A stretch of 64,000 nt of DNA from Anaeramoeba flamelloides (taxonomy: Eukaryota; Metamonada; Anaeramoebidae), in assembly GCA_027625915.1 (NCBI GenBank), contig JANTQA010000019.1, positions 1,386,001 to 1,450,000 on the forward strand. Reading direction: 5' to 3'. Of this stretch, positions 45,843-57,344 are shown piece by piece. The position numbers were made by a program, and so were the translations under genes. Each line of letters begins with the position of its first letter. The first letter of the stretch is position 1. The notes beneath the pieces were generated by a model, which saw nothing but the letters and a program-made list of their open reading frames with translations, made no database searches and was not told the DNA's origin.

Positions 45843-47728
45843 CAGTATTATCTTCAATCTGTTTTTTATTTTCAATATTATTAATGAATTTAATTCCTAA
45901 TTTCTCAATTAATTTAAATAATTCAAGTTTTGGCAATTTAATTGTTTTCGATAGTAATGAAATTGGCAATAAATTTTGATTATTTTTTTTATAAAAATCA
46001 GCGCCGTTTTGTAAAAATAGATTCAAAGATATTTCCCAATAATTGATCGAAATTTTTGAAAGAGACATTAAATAACATAAATAATGCACTGGTGTATTTC
46101 CAAGATTATTGGCTAAATTTGGATCTGCATTGCCTTTAAATAATAGTTCAAGATAATTATTAATAAAATAAAAGTTTTTTCTTTTGTACTTGCGTATGAT
46201 TGGATGTACATTCATTAAATTCATGTGCCGATTAAAAAGAATGCTCGTTCTATTTTGTTGTGGAATTGGCAAAGTGGGGTCACCAAAAATCATACTTAAG
46301 ACGGTCTCTCCCTGTGAATTCTGTAAATTAACATTAGCCTTATTCTCAATGAATAATTCAAGTATTTTTAAATGGCTATATGATTTTTTATTTTTTGCAA
46401 CAAAATAATGCAAAATAGTGTTTCCTTCATTTTCTTGATGATTTAAATCTATTCCATTTTTGATAAATAAATTAATAATTTTATAATAGCAATCATTTGA
46501 TTCGATACACTTTTGATCCTTTTGAAATAATAAATGAAGTGCATTTCTTCCAGCGCTATCCACTAAATTCGGATCCACACCATCCTTTGCAAATGTATAT
46601 TCAAGCGCGTCTAATAAATCGTAGCTAATATAATAAGGTCTTGAAACATTTGAAACTCGATTGGAAATTAAAAAAATTAAACTTGAGGGCGTTATTGTTT
46701 GAAATTTTGAAAAATTTGGATCATCCTTCAAGTAGTCCAGAAATAATTTAAAAGCTTGAAAAAACTGTGGCGTTGGTCCATGAAAGCTGCCATATAATGA
46801 ATAATCGTCATGTAAACCATTTTGTAAAAAAACGGTGATTAATGGATCCAGAGGGATGCCATATTTTTGAAACATTGTTATTACATTTTTAAAACCATCA
46901 GTACTATGGTTAGCTTTGAGGGAAGAGAGCTGGGGTGGGATGATTAAAGGCCGATCATCCTTATTAATTGATTTTAAAAACATTTTAAGTATTACAAGCC
47001 GATCGTTTTCAAAAATTGATCTACGTGGATGTGTTTCTAATATATGATTAATTGGAAGATTTGAGATTGGATCTTTTGAATAAACCTTAACTCCGTAATT
47101 GAGAAGGAATTTAATTAATTTGATCATATTCTGATTCCTTTTCCTTATTTTATAAGAATGATCAATGTAACAGTTTTCCCGAGTGTTGGAATGAAATGTC
47201 ACCATTCTTTGAATAAGATTATTTGTTTTATTTTTTTCCTCGAATGTGATTTCAAATTTATTTAAATTGATCAATACTAATAATAATAATGAATAGTTTT
47301 TGAGAGGATATACATTATCTATTAGATTGATTAATTCCTCTTTATTTAGCTCAATTAAATCATTTTTTATTAAAAGTAATAAAAATCCTTCCCCAAATTC
47401 ATAAAAATTCGCTACTAAATATTTTTCTAATATTAAATGTGATGGGTGCAATAATGAAAAGGGATTTTTATTAAACTCATTTCTTAAAAATTCCGGATAT
47501 TTATTTTGGAATATTTTTAAAATATTCCTTTCTTTTCTTAATTTTTCTTTTTCTAATTGTATTAACCTTTCTTTTGCTCTTCTTTCTTTATCCATTTTTT
47601 TGCTTTCCTTCTGCTTTTTTTGTTCTTCTTCCATACGAATTAGTTCATTTACATTTGTGTTTGTATTATTCTCATTCTCGTTGTTGTTGTTATCGTTGTT
47701 GTTATCGTTGTTGTTGTTGTTGTTATCG

Positions 47729-47822
<94 letters not shown>

Positions 47823-49098
47823 CGTTGTTGTCGTTGTCGTTGTTGTTGTTATCGTTGTTATTCTCTTCTTCTTCTTCTTCCTTTTCAATTTCAATTTCCA
47901 TGTTTTTGCCATCTTTTTCAATTTCTTTTTTTTTTTCTTCTTCTTCTTCTTCAATTTTTTCAAGTTCTTCAAGTTCTTTTTTAATTTCTTTTTGAATTTC
48001 ATCCTCTTTTTTCTTTGAATTTCTTTTTACATGACTCCTTAATTGTCTCTTGGTTGAACTTCTTTGAACTTCTTTTTTTTTTTTTTTTTTATTTTTTTTT
48101 TTAACTTGTTTTTTCTTTGCCTTATAAAAATGTGAGTTTTCTAAGGCTAATTGCCAATACTCAAATGGCAAGTCTTTCTTCAAATTAAAAAGTAAAAGTT
48201 GCTCAAAGATACATCTCCCTTGCTTGTTGATATGATCTAACTTGGCCCCAAATTCGACGAGGATGGGGATGAGGTCTTTGTTGATCTCGCTTTCCTGGGA
48301 CAAGATATTATACAGTGGCGTGTTCCCGTTTTTGTTTTCTAAACTGACCTTTGCTCCGTTCTCCAGAAAGAATCTCAAGACTTTTGGTGGGACTTTCTGT
48401 TCGCACTCACACACTGTGTGCAGCAGACTATTGCCTTCTGCATTGAGATCATTAATGTCAAATTTGACTCGAGACTTTAATTGCTCATATAAGTATTCAA
48501 TTATTTCAAGATCAAAATATGGGTATTTGTTGCTCTGGGGCAGCATAAATTTTGTATTAGCAGCTCGAAAGCTGTTCCTGCCTGCAAGATGGTTTTGAAA
48601 TAATAAGTGGAGGACGCTTTCTTTACACCGGATTAAATTTGCACCATGCTCAACAAGAACTTTCACACTGGACAGCGTTTTAAAGCACGAGTAATTTAAC
48701 AAGGACATTAACGGCTTTGAATCATGATTTCTTTTGAAATTGACCAGATATGGATACATCTCGACAAAAAATTTTAAGAATTTTTCATTGGGATTGCAAG
48801 TGCAAAGTCGAAAAAAAATATTCTGCAAAGACCGTGCAGGTAGCTTGTGAAAGAGCCCTTTCGTTTTCAGAAATTCAAAAACCACAAGTACTTTTTCAGC
48901 TTTATTCGTCATTAGAATTGAAATTAAGAGTTGCTCAACATGGGAAACATCGGTAAGGCAGTATTGTAAAGGTGTTTCGCCACGAATTACGAAATAGTTT
49001 TCTTCGTTGGGTGCTTCTTTTTGAAATTTTCCCTCATCATAAAGCCGACCCAAAGACATCATGTACTGGGAAAAATAGACTGCATAAAACTTTGTCAT
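45271..49098 (-). CDS. giant ankyrin-repeat protein, main exon
   Basis: Residues 1-1276 of a protein of about 1,361. Two ankyrin blocks are visible. The first, about 40-330, includes 'RGETPLQYCL', 'VKVLVEHGANLIRCKESVLH', 'NSLLHTVCE', 'LENGAKVSLENKNGNTPLYN' and 'LVEFGAKLDHINKQGRCIFE'. The second, about 560-1276, includes 'NLVDSAGRNALHLLFQKD', 'FIKNGIDLNHQENEGNTILH', 'FIENKANVNLQNSQGETVLS', 'NLANNLGNTPVHYLC' and 'FFMKNGVDFNSLDEKNQNIL'. Between them are Lys/Glu-rich helices, an Asn tract (about 414-472) and a charged helix (483-525). An Asn/Gln/Asp repeat lies near 1084-1120. Ankyrin repeats are protein-binding scaffolds; the partner is unknown. No membrane segment or signal peptide is seen. The ATG at 49098 is the first in frame. 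Bases 48200-49098 are visibly richer in G+C than the rest of the gene, unlike their neighbours. Confidence 0.85.
47680..47855 (-). repeat. (AAC)n coding microsatellite, Asn tract
   Basis: On the minus strand an almost uninterrupted AAC repeat (GTT on plus), broken only by single GAT, GAC or AAT-type codons. It encodes about 58 residues, nearly all Asn, in frame with the ankyrin protein. The uniform AAC codon, where AAT would be expected in this A+T-rich genome, marks it as a recent slippage expansion. Poly-Cys, poly-Leu and poly-Thr frames over it are artefacts. Confidence 0.95.
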
Positions 49099-49650
49099 TT
49101 GTAAAAATTTTTGTTAATTGGCGAAATTTTTTGTCAAATGAAAAAGGAGAAAAAAATGATTCAGTCTTTATGGGTGCTTTCTTTTGAAAACGAAAAAAGC
49201 AACCCATTTTTCATTTGGTCCGTAATGATGGATTTAAACCTTCCTCCACTTGCAAGATCCTAAATGCAACTCGATTTTCAAAAGTCAGAAAGAGAAAGAG
49301 TTTTGGATTTTTTCAGAAGGATAATCTTGTGTTCGAAATTACAAAGGCAAATTTGAAATGTTGTCCGATCATTAACAGTGTTGGAGCTGAACCCAAATAC
49401 ATTTATTACAGACAAATAGAATTCTTCTTTTTTAATCTTCCCTCTAAATTTTCTTTGATGAAAAAGCAGAGATCTTGGGTACATAAAAATTAGAAAAAAA
49501 TTATTTTGAATTTTGGATATACTTTTAATAGTTTTTTTGTTTTTGCAAAGAGTTGAATATGAAGTAGAAAAAATTCAGAAGTTTGGCTTTCAAAAGGTAA
49601 TCAGTAAAATTGATCTTTATTTGAATACTGAAAAGAAGTTTTGATTAATA
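49099..49650 (-). other. 5' flank of the ankyrin gene
   Basis: Less A+T-rich than most intergenic sequence, up to about 49490, and partly open on both strands, but no domain was recognised. It may hold the promoter or 5' UTR of the ankyrin gene or the end of an older unit. Confidence 0.4.
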
Positions 49651-49832
49651 CTGGTATTTGAATTATGAATAGGATAAAATTTTCATTTCATTTTCCAAAT
49701 TTTTTCTTTTATTAGACAATATAGATAAAGTTTTTCAAATTCCAACCTACTACTTTTGCGAGAACTCAAAATCGAAATGAAAAATATAGAAAAGCAAGTG
49801 AAAATTAAAACCCTTTTAGAATTTAAATCCAG
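49651..49832. mobile_element. MITE family G, copy 3
   Basis: TA then 'CTGGTATTTGAATTATGAAT' at the left end, and 'AATTTAAATCCAGAATACC' near the right, with subterminal 'TTTTCAT'/'GTGAAAA'. The right end is eroded. Confidence 0.6.
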
Positions 49833-50062
49833 AATACCTTTCTGAACAAATCAAATTTTTGTTAAAAATTGTAAACAATGTCAAAAAGTGTTAAAGTTGT
49901 GATTAATAAAAATTTAGTCTTTAAAAATAATTCTTTTTTCAGACTGAAACGAAAACAATTTGGAAAATCCTTTTTAATTGTTTTTATTTTTCCAACTGTC
50001 ACATTATTAATAAATATTTCAAATTTGATAATATTGTCAAGTTTGGGTACAATTCTTGTTAC

Positions 50063-50288
50063 TATTTATTGAAAAATAAATCGGACAAAATTTTCATTTA
50101 TCTTTCCAAAATTAAATTATGATTTAAAAAATCCTTTGAATACAGAATTTTAATAGTCCCGATCCTCTAACCATGTTAAACACGTTATATGGTTGAAAAA
50201 TAATTCGATTTTCAAAGATTATTTCAAAGATTTTTTTGGGACCGACGAATGAAAATTTTGTCCGATTTATTTTACAATTAACAGTAAA
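50063..50288. mobile_element. MITE family H, copy 2
   Basis: Arms 'AATAAATCGGACAAAATTTT' and 'AAAATTTTGTCCGATTTATT' are perfect inverted repeats around about 180 bases. The left arm matches the family H copies at 12886 and 55600. Confidence 0.75.
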
Positions 50289-51211
50289 GACCAAGCCACC
50301 ATATAAAAGCAAAAAATGTCATTTTTTATTTCATTTTTTAAAAATTTCAATTTTGAAAATCCCCATTAACAAAAGGTTGCATGAAATGTACAAATGATTA
50401 CTATTCAAACCTTGCCAAATACTTTTTACAAAACGATAATTTAGAGATATTCAAAAAAAGTGAATTTTAAAAAAACTGACAAAAAAATGGTAATTTTTTG
50501 CTTTGAGACTGGGGCAAGGGTTTTAATGTTCTTTTTGCCTTGAGTTAATTGTAAAATTTGTCATTAAAGTACCTTCCAAATAATGATTTTTTTTTTAAAA
50601 TCGCTATATTGTATGTATTCTTCAAAAAGCCCCTCATGTTCTTCAGAATCCATTTGATAAAAGCCAGTTTGAAAGATGCCAGTTGTGACATTTTCTAGTC
50701 TTTTGAATTTTACAATGCTGTCTTCAAGAAATTATTTTTTCGTTTGTTCAGGGTTATTTCATTCCTAAAAGCCCATTTTTTATTACATTGGCATAACATA
50801 AAAAATTCATCAAATGTTGGAAAGGATAAAAAATGGTAGTCTTTAAGTGAACTGTAAATAAATTTGGTTATGTATTGGTTACCGTTTTTGTGTTCAATTT
50901 ACCAATTCCTCCAAATATTCGAACATATTTTTTGAATGTTTAAAATTTAACTTCTTTGAGGATTTTTTTGAAAAATTTTCTGATTATGAAAGCGATTCAT
51001 CTTCCGAAGTCGTTGTAATATCCGATTCTTCACTATCTGTTTTTCCAATTTTGGATTTCTTTGATTTTTTTTCTAAAAATGATCAACTTTTTTAACTTGT
51101 CAAACGTAGAGATTATTCAATTGAACTGACGCATCGGTGGTTATCTGATTTTTTACAAATACTTTATTCGAAAAAGGCTTTGCTGTTTCAAAATCGTTTT
51201 CAAAAAAATTA
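50289..51211 (+). other. non-genic stretch with a coding-like remnant
   Basis: Bases 50930-51200 on plus read 'FNFFEDFFEKFSDYES' and 'LTHRWLSDFLQILYSKK' with few interruptions. A similar texture continues after the P element ('SEDFYFEFSHEVHHRIFTND', 51411-51470). It could be a decayed host or transposon gene; no family was recognised. The earlier part, 50289-50930, shows nothing. Confidence 0.35.
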
Positions 51212-51406
51212 CAGTCAGTTTCACTTTTAAGGCACAAACTTTCATCAAAATTTAAGGTACAAAAAAATCTCAAATTAAGGCACAAAATTTGAAATTTTTT
51301 TTTTACAATTTATTTTTACTAGAATTTGAATTTTGTGCCTTAATTTGAGATTTTTTTGTGCCTTAAATTTCATTGAAAATTTGTACCTTAAAAGTGAAAC
51401 TGACTG
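51212..51406. mobile_element. palindromic MITE family P, copy 3
   Basis: TA-flanked, 195 bases, tips 'CAGTCAGTTTCAC' and 'GTGAAACTGACTG'. Arms nearly identical, each with three 'AAGGYACAA' words. Confidence 0.92.
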
Positions 51407-51625
51407 TAGCGAAGATTTTTATTTTGAATTTTCCCATGAGGTTCATCATCGCATATTCACAAATGATAGGTTTTTGTGTGTAAATTTTGTAACTTTTTTT
51501 TTGAAAAAGTTTTTTTGTTATTTGTTGTTTCAATTGATTAAGATTCGGAATTGAGTTTACCTTTTAAAGAATCCAAAATACATTGGAAATTACCAATATT
51601 TTTTCATACTGTCACAAAAATAGAA

Positions 51626-51822
51626 CAGTCATTTTCACTTTTAAGGCACAAATTTTCAATGAAATTTAAGGCACAAAAAAATCACAAATTAAGACACAAA
51701 ATTTTGGATTCTAGTAAAATAATTTGCAAAAATTAAAAATTCCAAATTTTATGCCTTAATTTAAAATTTTTTTGTGCCTTAAATTCCGTTGAAAGTTTGT
51801 GCCTTAAATTTGAAACTGACTG
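51626..51822. mobile_element. palindromic MITE family P, copy 4
   Basis: Same architecture, 197 bases. The right end is followed by TA; the left flank is GAA, so that target copy has decayed. Confidence 0.88.
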
Positions 51823-51824
51823 TA

Positions 51825-52155
51825 AATCGAACAGATTAAACAGATTGAAAAGTATTGAGTCATTTGAACTGAATTCAATCATATTTGAGAAAATTATGTG
51901 AAAGATGATGTTACTTTTTTTTTTTTTCAAGTTTCTTTTGTAATTTGTAATTACAAAAGAAAAGTCTCTAATTTAGATTAGGATATTGTTAAGAAGATGA
52001 GTTTGATTGGTATTTGAGAAATGAGTGTTTTTTTTTCTGAAATAAAATATGATGTAGTCATCGAGGAGTTGATACTCGTTTTTGATTAAAAATTTTCATT
52101 TTTTATGAAGACTGTTAAAATAGCATTGTAAATTCATTTTGTTTTCAAATCATTA
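51825..52155. other. spacer between P copies, nothing recognised
   Basis: A+T-rich. A short perfect hairpin 'TTTTGTAATTTGTAATTACA' lies near 51935. No gene. Confidence 0.4.
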
Positions 52156-52350
52156 CAGTCAGTTCAACTTTTATGGCAAAAACTTTTAACGAAATTTAAG
52201 GCACAAAAAAATCTCAAATTAAGGAACAAAATTTGTAATTTTTTTTTTACATTTTATTTTTCTAGAATTTGAAATTGGTGCCTTAATTTGAGATTTTTTT
52301 TGTGTCTTAAATTTCGTTCAGAGTTTATGTCTTAAAAGTGGAACTGACTG
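52156..52350. mobile_element. palindromic MITE family P, copy 5
   Basis: TA-flanked, 195 bases, tips 'CAGTCAGTTCAAC' and 'GTGGAACTGACTG'. Slightly diverged inner arm. Confidence 0.9.
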
Positions 52351-52352
52351 TA

Positions 52353-52849
52353 TTGATAATTTGTAATCATTAATTTTAATTTTGACTCTTTATCAATCTT
52401 GATAATTTACAAAGAATAAATCCGAAATTTGGATTTTTTTCAGTTGTTTCTCAAAGGAGTTGTAAAATTTAATTAAAAACCAATCAAAATAATTTCAAAT
52501 AAAGGATAAAAACTCACCCCGGACAAGTTTAAATGGGGTTTAAAAATATCAAAAATTGAAAAAACTCATTTTCGGCAATACGTTAGAACAAAAAGCTATT
52601 AGTCCGTTTTCAAAGTGTGGATACATTTTTCCGATTTTATAATGAAACTTTTTCTCTGTTTTCATTTTTTCTACGTTTTTTGTTCTCTTATTGAATTTTC
52701 ACATTTTAACCAAAAAGATGAATCTGGACTTCGACAATGGCACTAATAACCAAACGAGAACTCTCAGGATGAGAAAATTTCAAAATTATAAAATTTCGAT
52801 TAGAGGGGGTCAAATTCAGAATCAAAGGAAACCGTTCTGATTATGTTAT
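52353..52849. other. spacer between P copies, nothing recognised
   Basis: A+T-rich with somewhat more G+C at 52700-52840. No coding frame or repeat was recognised. Confidence 0.4.
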
Positions 52850-53047
52850 AGTCAGTTCCACTTTTAAGGCACAAACTGCTACGAAATATTTGGCACAATA
52901 AAAATCTTACGTTTGTGCACAAAATTCAAATTCTAGTAATAATAAATTGTAAAAAAAAAAAAATTCCAAAAAATGTGCCTTAATTAGAGATTTTGTTTGT
53001 GCCTTAAATTTCGTTGAAAGTTTGTACCTTAAAAGTGGAACTGGCTG
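52850..53047. mobile_element. palindromic MITE family P, copy 6
   Basis: About 198 bases, tips 'AGTCAGTTCCAC' and 'GTGGAACTGGCTG', TA outside. More diverged than the copies near 61.5 kb. Confidence 0.88.
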
Positions 53048-53542
53048 TAAGTACTTTTAAATTTGTGTTACCCCTAATTATTTGTTCATTTCTTTTCAAT
53101 TTTTTTTCCTCAAATCATAAAAAAATAATATTAATAAAGGATAATTAAAAGTTTTAAATTTTGGAAAGATAACCAAATGAAATTGGAGGGTATTCAAATT
53201 CAAAATACAAATATTTGATTTGTGGATTATAGGTAGTAAGACAAGTAATTTTGCAGTAATTAAAATATACTTTAATTTTTATAAGTTTTTGATTGTGTAT
53301 GGTTTTTTCAAATATATCATAGTATATTATTTCTTAAAGTAGATTAGATCTGATTTGTGTTGGTTCAAAAGATGATCGTGTGTTTGTTGAAACATAGTTT
53401 GGATCCAAAAATATGTTAATTTGGAGAATTTTATGATTTTGGTTTGAAAAGTCGAAGATTTTATTTTTTGATTTTTTTTATGAAATTATTTGATTAGTTG
53501 TTTTATTTATAATATTAAGTCAAAATGTGAATATTTATGTCT

Positions 53543-53612
53543 GGCCAAATAGTTTAATGGGAGAATACATGCTTTGGGAGCATGGGACCCGAGTTCGATT
53601 CTCGGTTTGGCC
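53543..53612 (+). tRNA. tRNA-Pro(UGG), copy 1
   Basis: 70 bases that fold as a standard cloverleaf. The acceptor stem is GGCCAAA with TTTGGCC. The D arm lies in 'GTTTAATGGGAGAAT'. The anticodon stem is CATGC/GCATG around loop TTTGGGA (anticodon TGG), the variable loop GGAC, and the T arm CCGAG-TTCGATT-CTCGG. No intron. CCA is not encoded, as usual in eukaryotes. The internal A and B boxes overlap the D and T arms ('GTTCGATTC' is a good B box). Confidence 0.95.
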
Positions 53613-53632
53613 TTTTTTTTTTTTTTTTTTTT
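53613..53632 (+). terminator. RNA polymerase III terminator (T20)
   Basis: Twenty T residues directly after the tRNA-Pro acceptor stem, much longer than the four or more T residues Pol III needs. Confidence 0.85.
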
Positions 53633-54276
53633 GAAATCAACTTCTTTTTTTCAATGGTTCAACATCTCTTCTTTCAAAACCTTTGTTTGAAACATTCTTT
53701 TTACATCTTTTTAACAGAGATCTTCGAACAAATAAGTTGAGAAAATTATTAAATCATTTTTTTAAATTTTTTTTTATTTTTTACAATTTTTCTTCAAATC
53801 AAATCTTATATCTATTTATTCAATTCACAATATTTGACTATTTACAAGTTCTCTCTAATTTACAATTTATCCCATTTAAAAGTAAAATAACAGTAATGGG
53901 AAAATAAAAAAAAATAATTATATGGAATAAATATTTGGAAATTTTTTACTACTTTTCTATTTTAACATTTTTATGAAAGGTGAACAATTAATAATTATTG
54001 ATACGCTTGTCACAACAATCATCACCACCACCACTCCCAATAATCTCATTCTATTGAATAACAAAAGAACAATATTATCTCTTTTTTTTAGGCAATTTTT
54101 TTCTTATTTACAAAATAACTAATTTGAAAAAACCAATAAAAGATCTCATTGACAGTTGTTGCTTTTACTGGAAATTTCAACCAGGGATTTTTTTAGAAAC
54201 TGAACTAAAGTTCCAATCTCCAAATTCATGAAATCTTTGATCAATTCATAAAAAAAATTTAAACAAAAACAAAGTA

Positions 54277-55313
54277 CAGTATGTTAAACAACCCGTGTCA
54301 ACTTAAATAATTGTCGTTTTTTAAACTTTAACTGTGGTTTTTTGAAAAACGTGTTTTTAACTGTTGTTTTCCAACTTTTTTCAGTTGTTTTCTTTTTTTA
54401 TCTGTGGTCAATAATTAAAAGTTTTCAAAAGTATGTTTATTTTTAAAAAGAAAGTATATATTGACAATATTACTGTCATTCTCAAAGCCATAATTGAAAT
54501 TTTTATTCAAAGTTTTCTAAAATATTATTTCTGCTCATGTGATTGAAAAATTGAAAGATCTTATTATAATATCTGAAAATTGATCTTATAAGAGATTTAA
54601 TTAACTCTCATTATTAAACTTGTTGAAAATGAATTGATTTATAAATAATTTGGTCCATTGGGTATGTTCTTGTAGAATTTTAGATCAGATAAAATATGGG
54701 TTAATTAACTTTTGATTCAATATGAAATATTCTTTCATTTTGGATTCTTATCTCCTCCAATATAGGCAAAAAAAAAAAAGTAAATAATTAAACCAAATAC
54801 AAGATCTGATTTGAAGGCGATTGTCAAAAGGAAAAAAGGAAATTGAATTGAAATTTTTTTTTTTCATAGCTTTTTTAAAAAAACTTTTGAAAAATTGATA
54901 TCTCATTTTGTTAATATGCCGAGGTAAAAGCAAAAAAGTTTTTAAGGAACTTGTTTTATCCTTTTTATTGATTTTTTTTGTATTTATTCAAATTGAAAGA
55001 TTTGGTTGATTGTGAATTTTGGTGTTGTTTTGTTTAAATTTGGTTGAATTAGATCTCTTTTATCAGGAGATTGATCTTGAAGGTTGTAGAAAAACTCTTG
55101 TTAATATGATCTATTTAACATATTCTTTGATTTGAAATTAGAGTTAAACTGAACTGTATTTTTTTTGTTGAACACAAAATAAAAACAGAAAACCGAAGTA
55201 AAGAAAAAAAAAAAACGTTTAAAAAAAAAAAACCAACAGTTATTTCAAAAAACAATACAAATAATTTTCAAAAACACATATTAAAACGCCGACACGGGTT
55301 ATTGAACATACTG
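54277..55313. mobile_element. TA-flanked DNA transposon family F, non-autonomous
   Basis: 1,037 bases with TA outside both ends. Terminal inverted repeats are 'CAGTATGTTAAACAACCCG' and, read inward from the right, 'CAGTATGTTCAATAACCCG', both followed by TGTC. Subterminal repeats of 'AACTGTTGTTTT'/'AACTGTGGTTTT' type occur on both sides. No transposase motif was found; a 61-residue minus frame inside is not convincing. Tc1/mariner-like by TA and CAGT tips. Confidence 0.8.
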
Positions 55314-55349
55314 TACTGCTGTAGCCCAAATAAAGCGTGAAAAAAAATT

Positions 55350-55960
55350 TAATAATGCTTCAAAATAAAAAGCGTGTTTTTTTGTTATAGAAGACCTATT
55401 ACATTAACTAATCAAAGAAACTGATAATAAACCCTAAACAAATATGGTATTGGTTTCTTAAAGTTCTATAATTTAAAAAGAAATTCCAACAAATGAAGTA
55501 TCAAATTGCACCATTTATCTCAAAAAATAGACTAAATTTTTGTAGAAAAATACCATCATCAAAAAATACAAAAAAAGTCAAAAAAATTGAGATTACTATT
55601 TGTTCCAAAATAAATGGAACAAAATTTTCATTCAGTTGTCCAAAAAAAGATTTTTAAATCATTGTAAAATTTTATTTTTTTATTTCTTAAAAAAAGTTTC
55701 AATTATTAACCCCACTTTTGAAATTGTGAATTTTGATGAATTTATTTTAATTCTTGAGGTGTGATTATTTTTTGGAAAGCTGAATGAAAATTTTGATTAT
55801 TGTATTTGACAATTAAAAGTATTATGGAAAATTTTAAACTATTTGCATTCCTAATTTAAATTTTACTGAAAATAACCAGACCTTTACTTTTAAAATTAAT
55901 TTTAACTTATGTATACTATTTGATAGTAGATTGGATATTGCTTCGGTATAAGAAGAAAAA
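55350..55960 (+). repeat. dispersed repeat I, copy 2, interrupted by H
   Basis: Matches 14060-14480 ('TATAGAAGACCTA', 'AATAATAAACC', 'ATGTATACTA'/'GGTATACTA', 'GATTGGATATTG'/'GATAGGATGTTG'). The family H copy at 55600-55822 lies inside it. Confidence 0.55.
55600..55822. mobile_element. MITE family H, copy 3
   Basis: Left arm 'AATGGAACAAAATTTTCATT' and right arm 'GCTGAATGAAAATTTTGAT'. Inserted within repeat I. Confidence 0.6.
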
Positions 55961-56190
55961 ATAAGCATGGATTAGATTTAGAAATACAGATTAAAGTCTT
56001 TGTTCACACATTTTTTTGATCACAGCAAATAACCCAAATGTACATCTACAAAATAATAAATTTTTTATTACAATGTTAAAATAATTTTTTATCATATTGA
56101 AACCAACTTTTTGTGAAATTTTTATGGTTGTTTGAATCGAATTTTTTAATTTTTTCTTTTTATTTTAAATTTATCTGAAATCTAACTTAA

Positions 56191-56942
56191 GTGATTAGTG
56201 TCACCCTGGATTTTTCTATAATCAAAGTATGTTGTAATTGGGTGTAAATGATTTTAGTGCACCATGCCTCAAATAGCTTCTAAATAATCTATTAGAAATC
56301 TTATTGCACAATAAATTATTACATTTATTACTAATTATCAGAATTAAAAATTAATTTTTGAAATTTTTTTTTTAATTACTTTACCAAATCTAAAAATTGA
56401 AACACAAAATATAGTATTTTGGTATTTAATAATTTAGATTTAGAACTTTCTAAAGGAACTATTTTTTTAATTTTAGAATTTCAAAGATGAACTCAATAAT
56501 CATCAACATAAAAGTACAAAGACTGATTAATTTTGTTTGTTTTTGATAACAATAATTGTAACATCAGCATATTTTCATATATTTCAGAAATAATTTATTA
56601 AAAGAAATCTATATTGTTTAATTTATTTAATTATTAAAAAAAAAACGAAAATTTTAGCAACTAATCTACATTTGGCCATATATTTAAGAAGCATATTTTG
56701 CAACTTTTGAGTCTGAATATTAATAATTCAACCTTTAAATTTATTGTGAAATGTAGATTTTATACTGAATTTGTTGGGTTTTTTACTTATACCTTTATCT
56801 TTTTTAATAGATGAAATCAACAAATATTACTACCTTACTAATCGATTATTTAGAGACATTTGAACCATGTAGCACTAATGTGGTTAAAACCCAATAACAA
56901 TATAATTTAATCCTGGGCTTCTTCTTGGTAGACGCTAACCCC
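56191..56942 (+). mobile_element. TTAA-flanked MITE family A, copy 3
   Basis: 752 bases from 'GTGATTAGTGTCACC' to 'GGTAGACGCTAACCCC'. TTAA precedes the left end; the right flank is decayed to TAAA. Same internal landmarks as copy 1 in opposite orientation ('GTATGTTGTAATTGGG', 'CAAAGACTGATTAATTTTG'). Confidence 0.75.
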
Positions 56943-57344
56943 TAAAATCTGTTCAAATATAAAAAATGGAATTTTCATAATTTTAAAAAGTTCAAATTAT
57001 AGTTTTATTTTTGATTTTTATGCTTTGGTTTTGTGTCCATTTTTTTTTTTTTTTTTTGACTTTAAATATGAACAATTCATTGTAAAATGTGAATTATGTG
57101 ATCAGTTTTCTAAGAATAAACTTTTTCAAAAATTACAATCAGTTGTCAAAATTGACAATTCATTTTTATCAAATTTTATTCAAAATTAAATCTTTTGATC
57201 AATATTATACAACTAACAATTTATGATTGTCAACAAATTATTTCCTATTTTAAATTTTTCTTCATTATTGGGGAACAATAAAATCCGTTTCACCCAAATT
57301 TCCCATATAAAAAAAATGAAAAATTCATTTTTTTTTATTTTATT

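Larger units (their letters stand above)
53209..53944 (+). repeat. left arm of a large inverted repeat containing tRNA-Pro
   Basis: 736 bases matching the reverse complement of 58101-58855. Over the 200 bases before the tRNA I see only one difference. The outer 100 bases and the innermost 150 are more diverged and carry small length differences. The spacer between arms is 4,156 bases. No transposon ends are seen at the arm borders. Confidence 0.92.

Noticed and set aside
47574-48002. Long poly-Cys, poly-Leu and poly-Thr frames
   Set aside because: Other-frame readings of the AAC repeat inside the ankyrin gene.
34586-53047. Regularly recurring 'AAGGCACAA' words as a possible CRISPR-like array
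   Set aside because: The words are internal repeats of TA-flanked palindromes in a eukaryotic genome; there are no unique equal-length spacers or cas genes.
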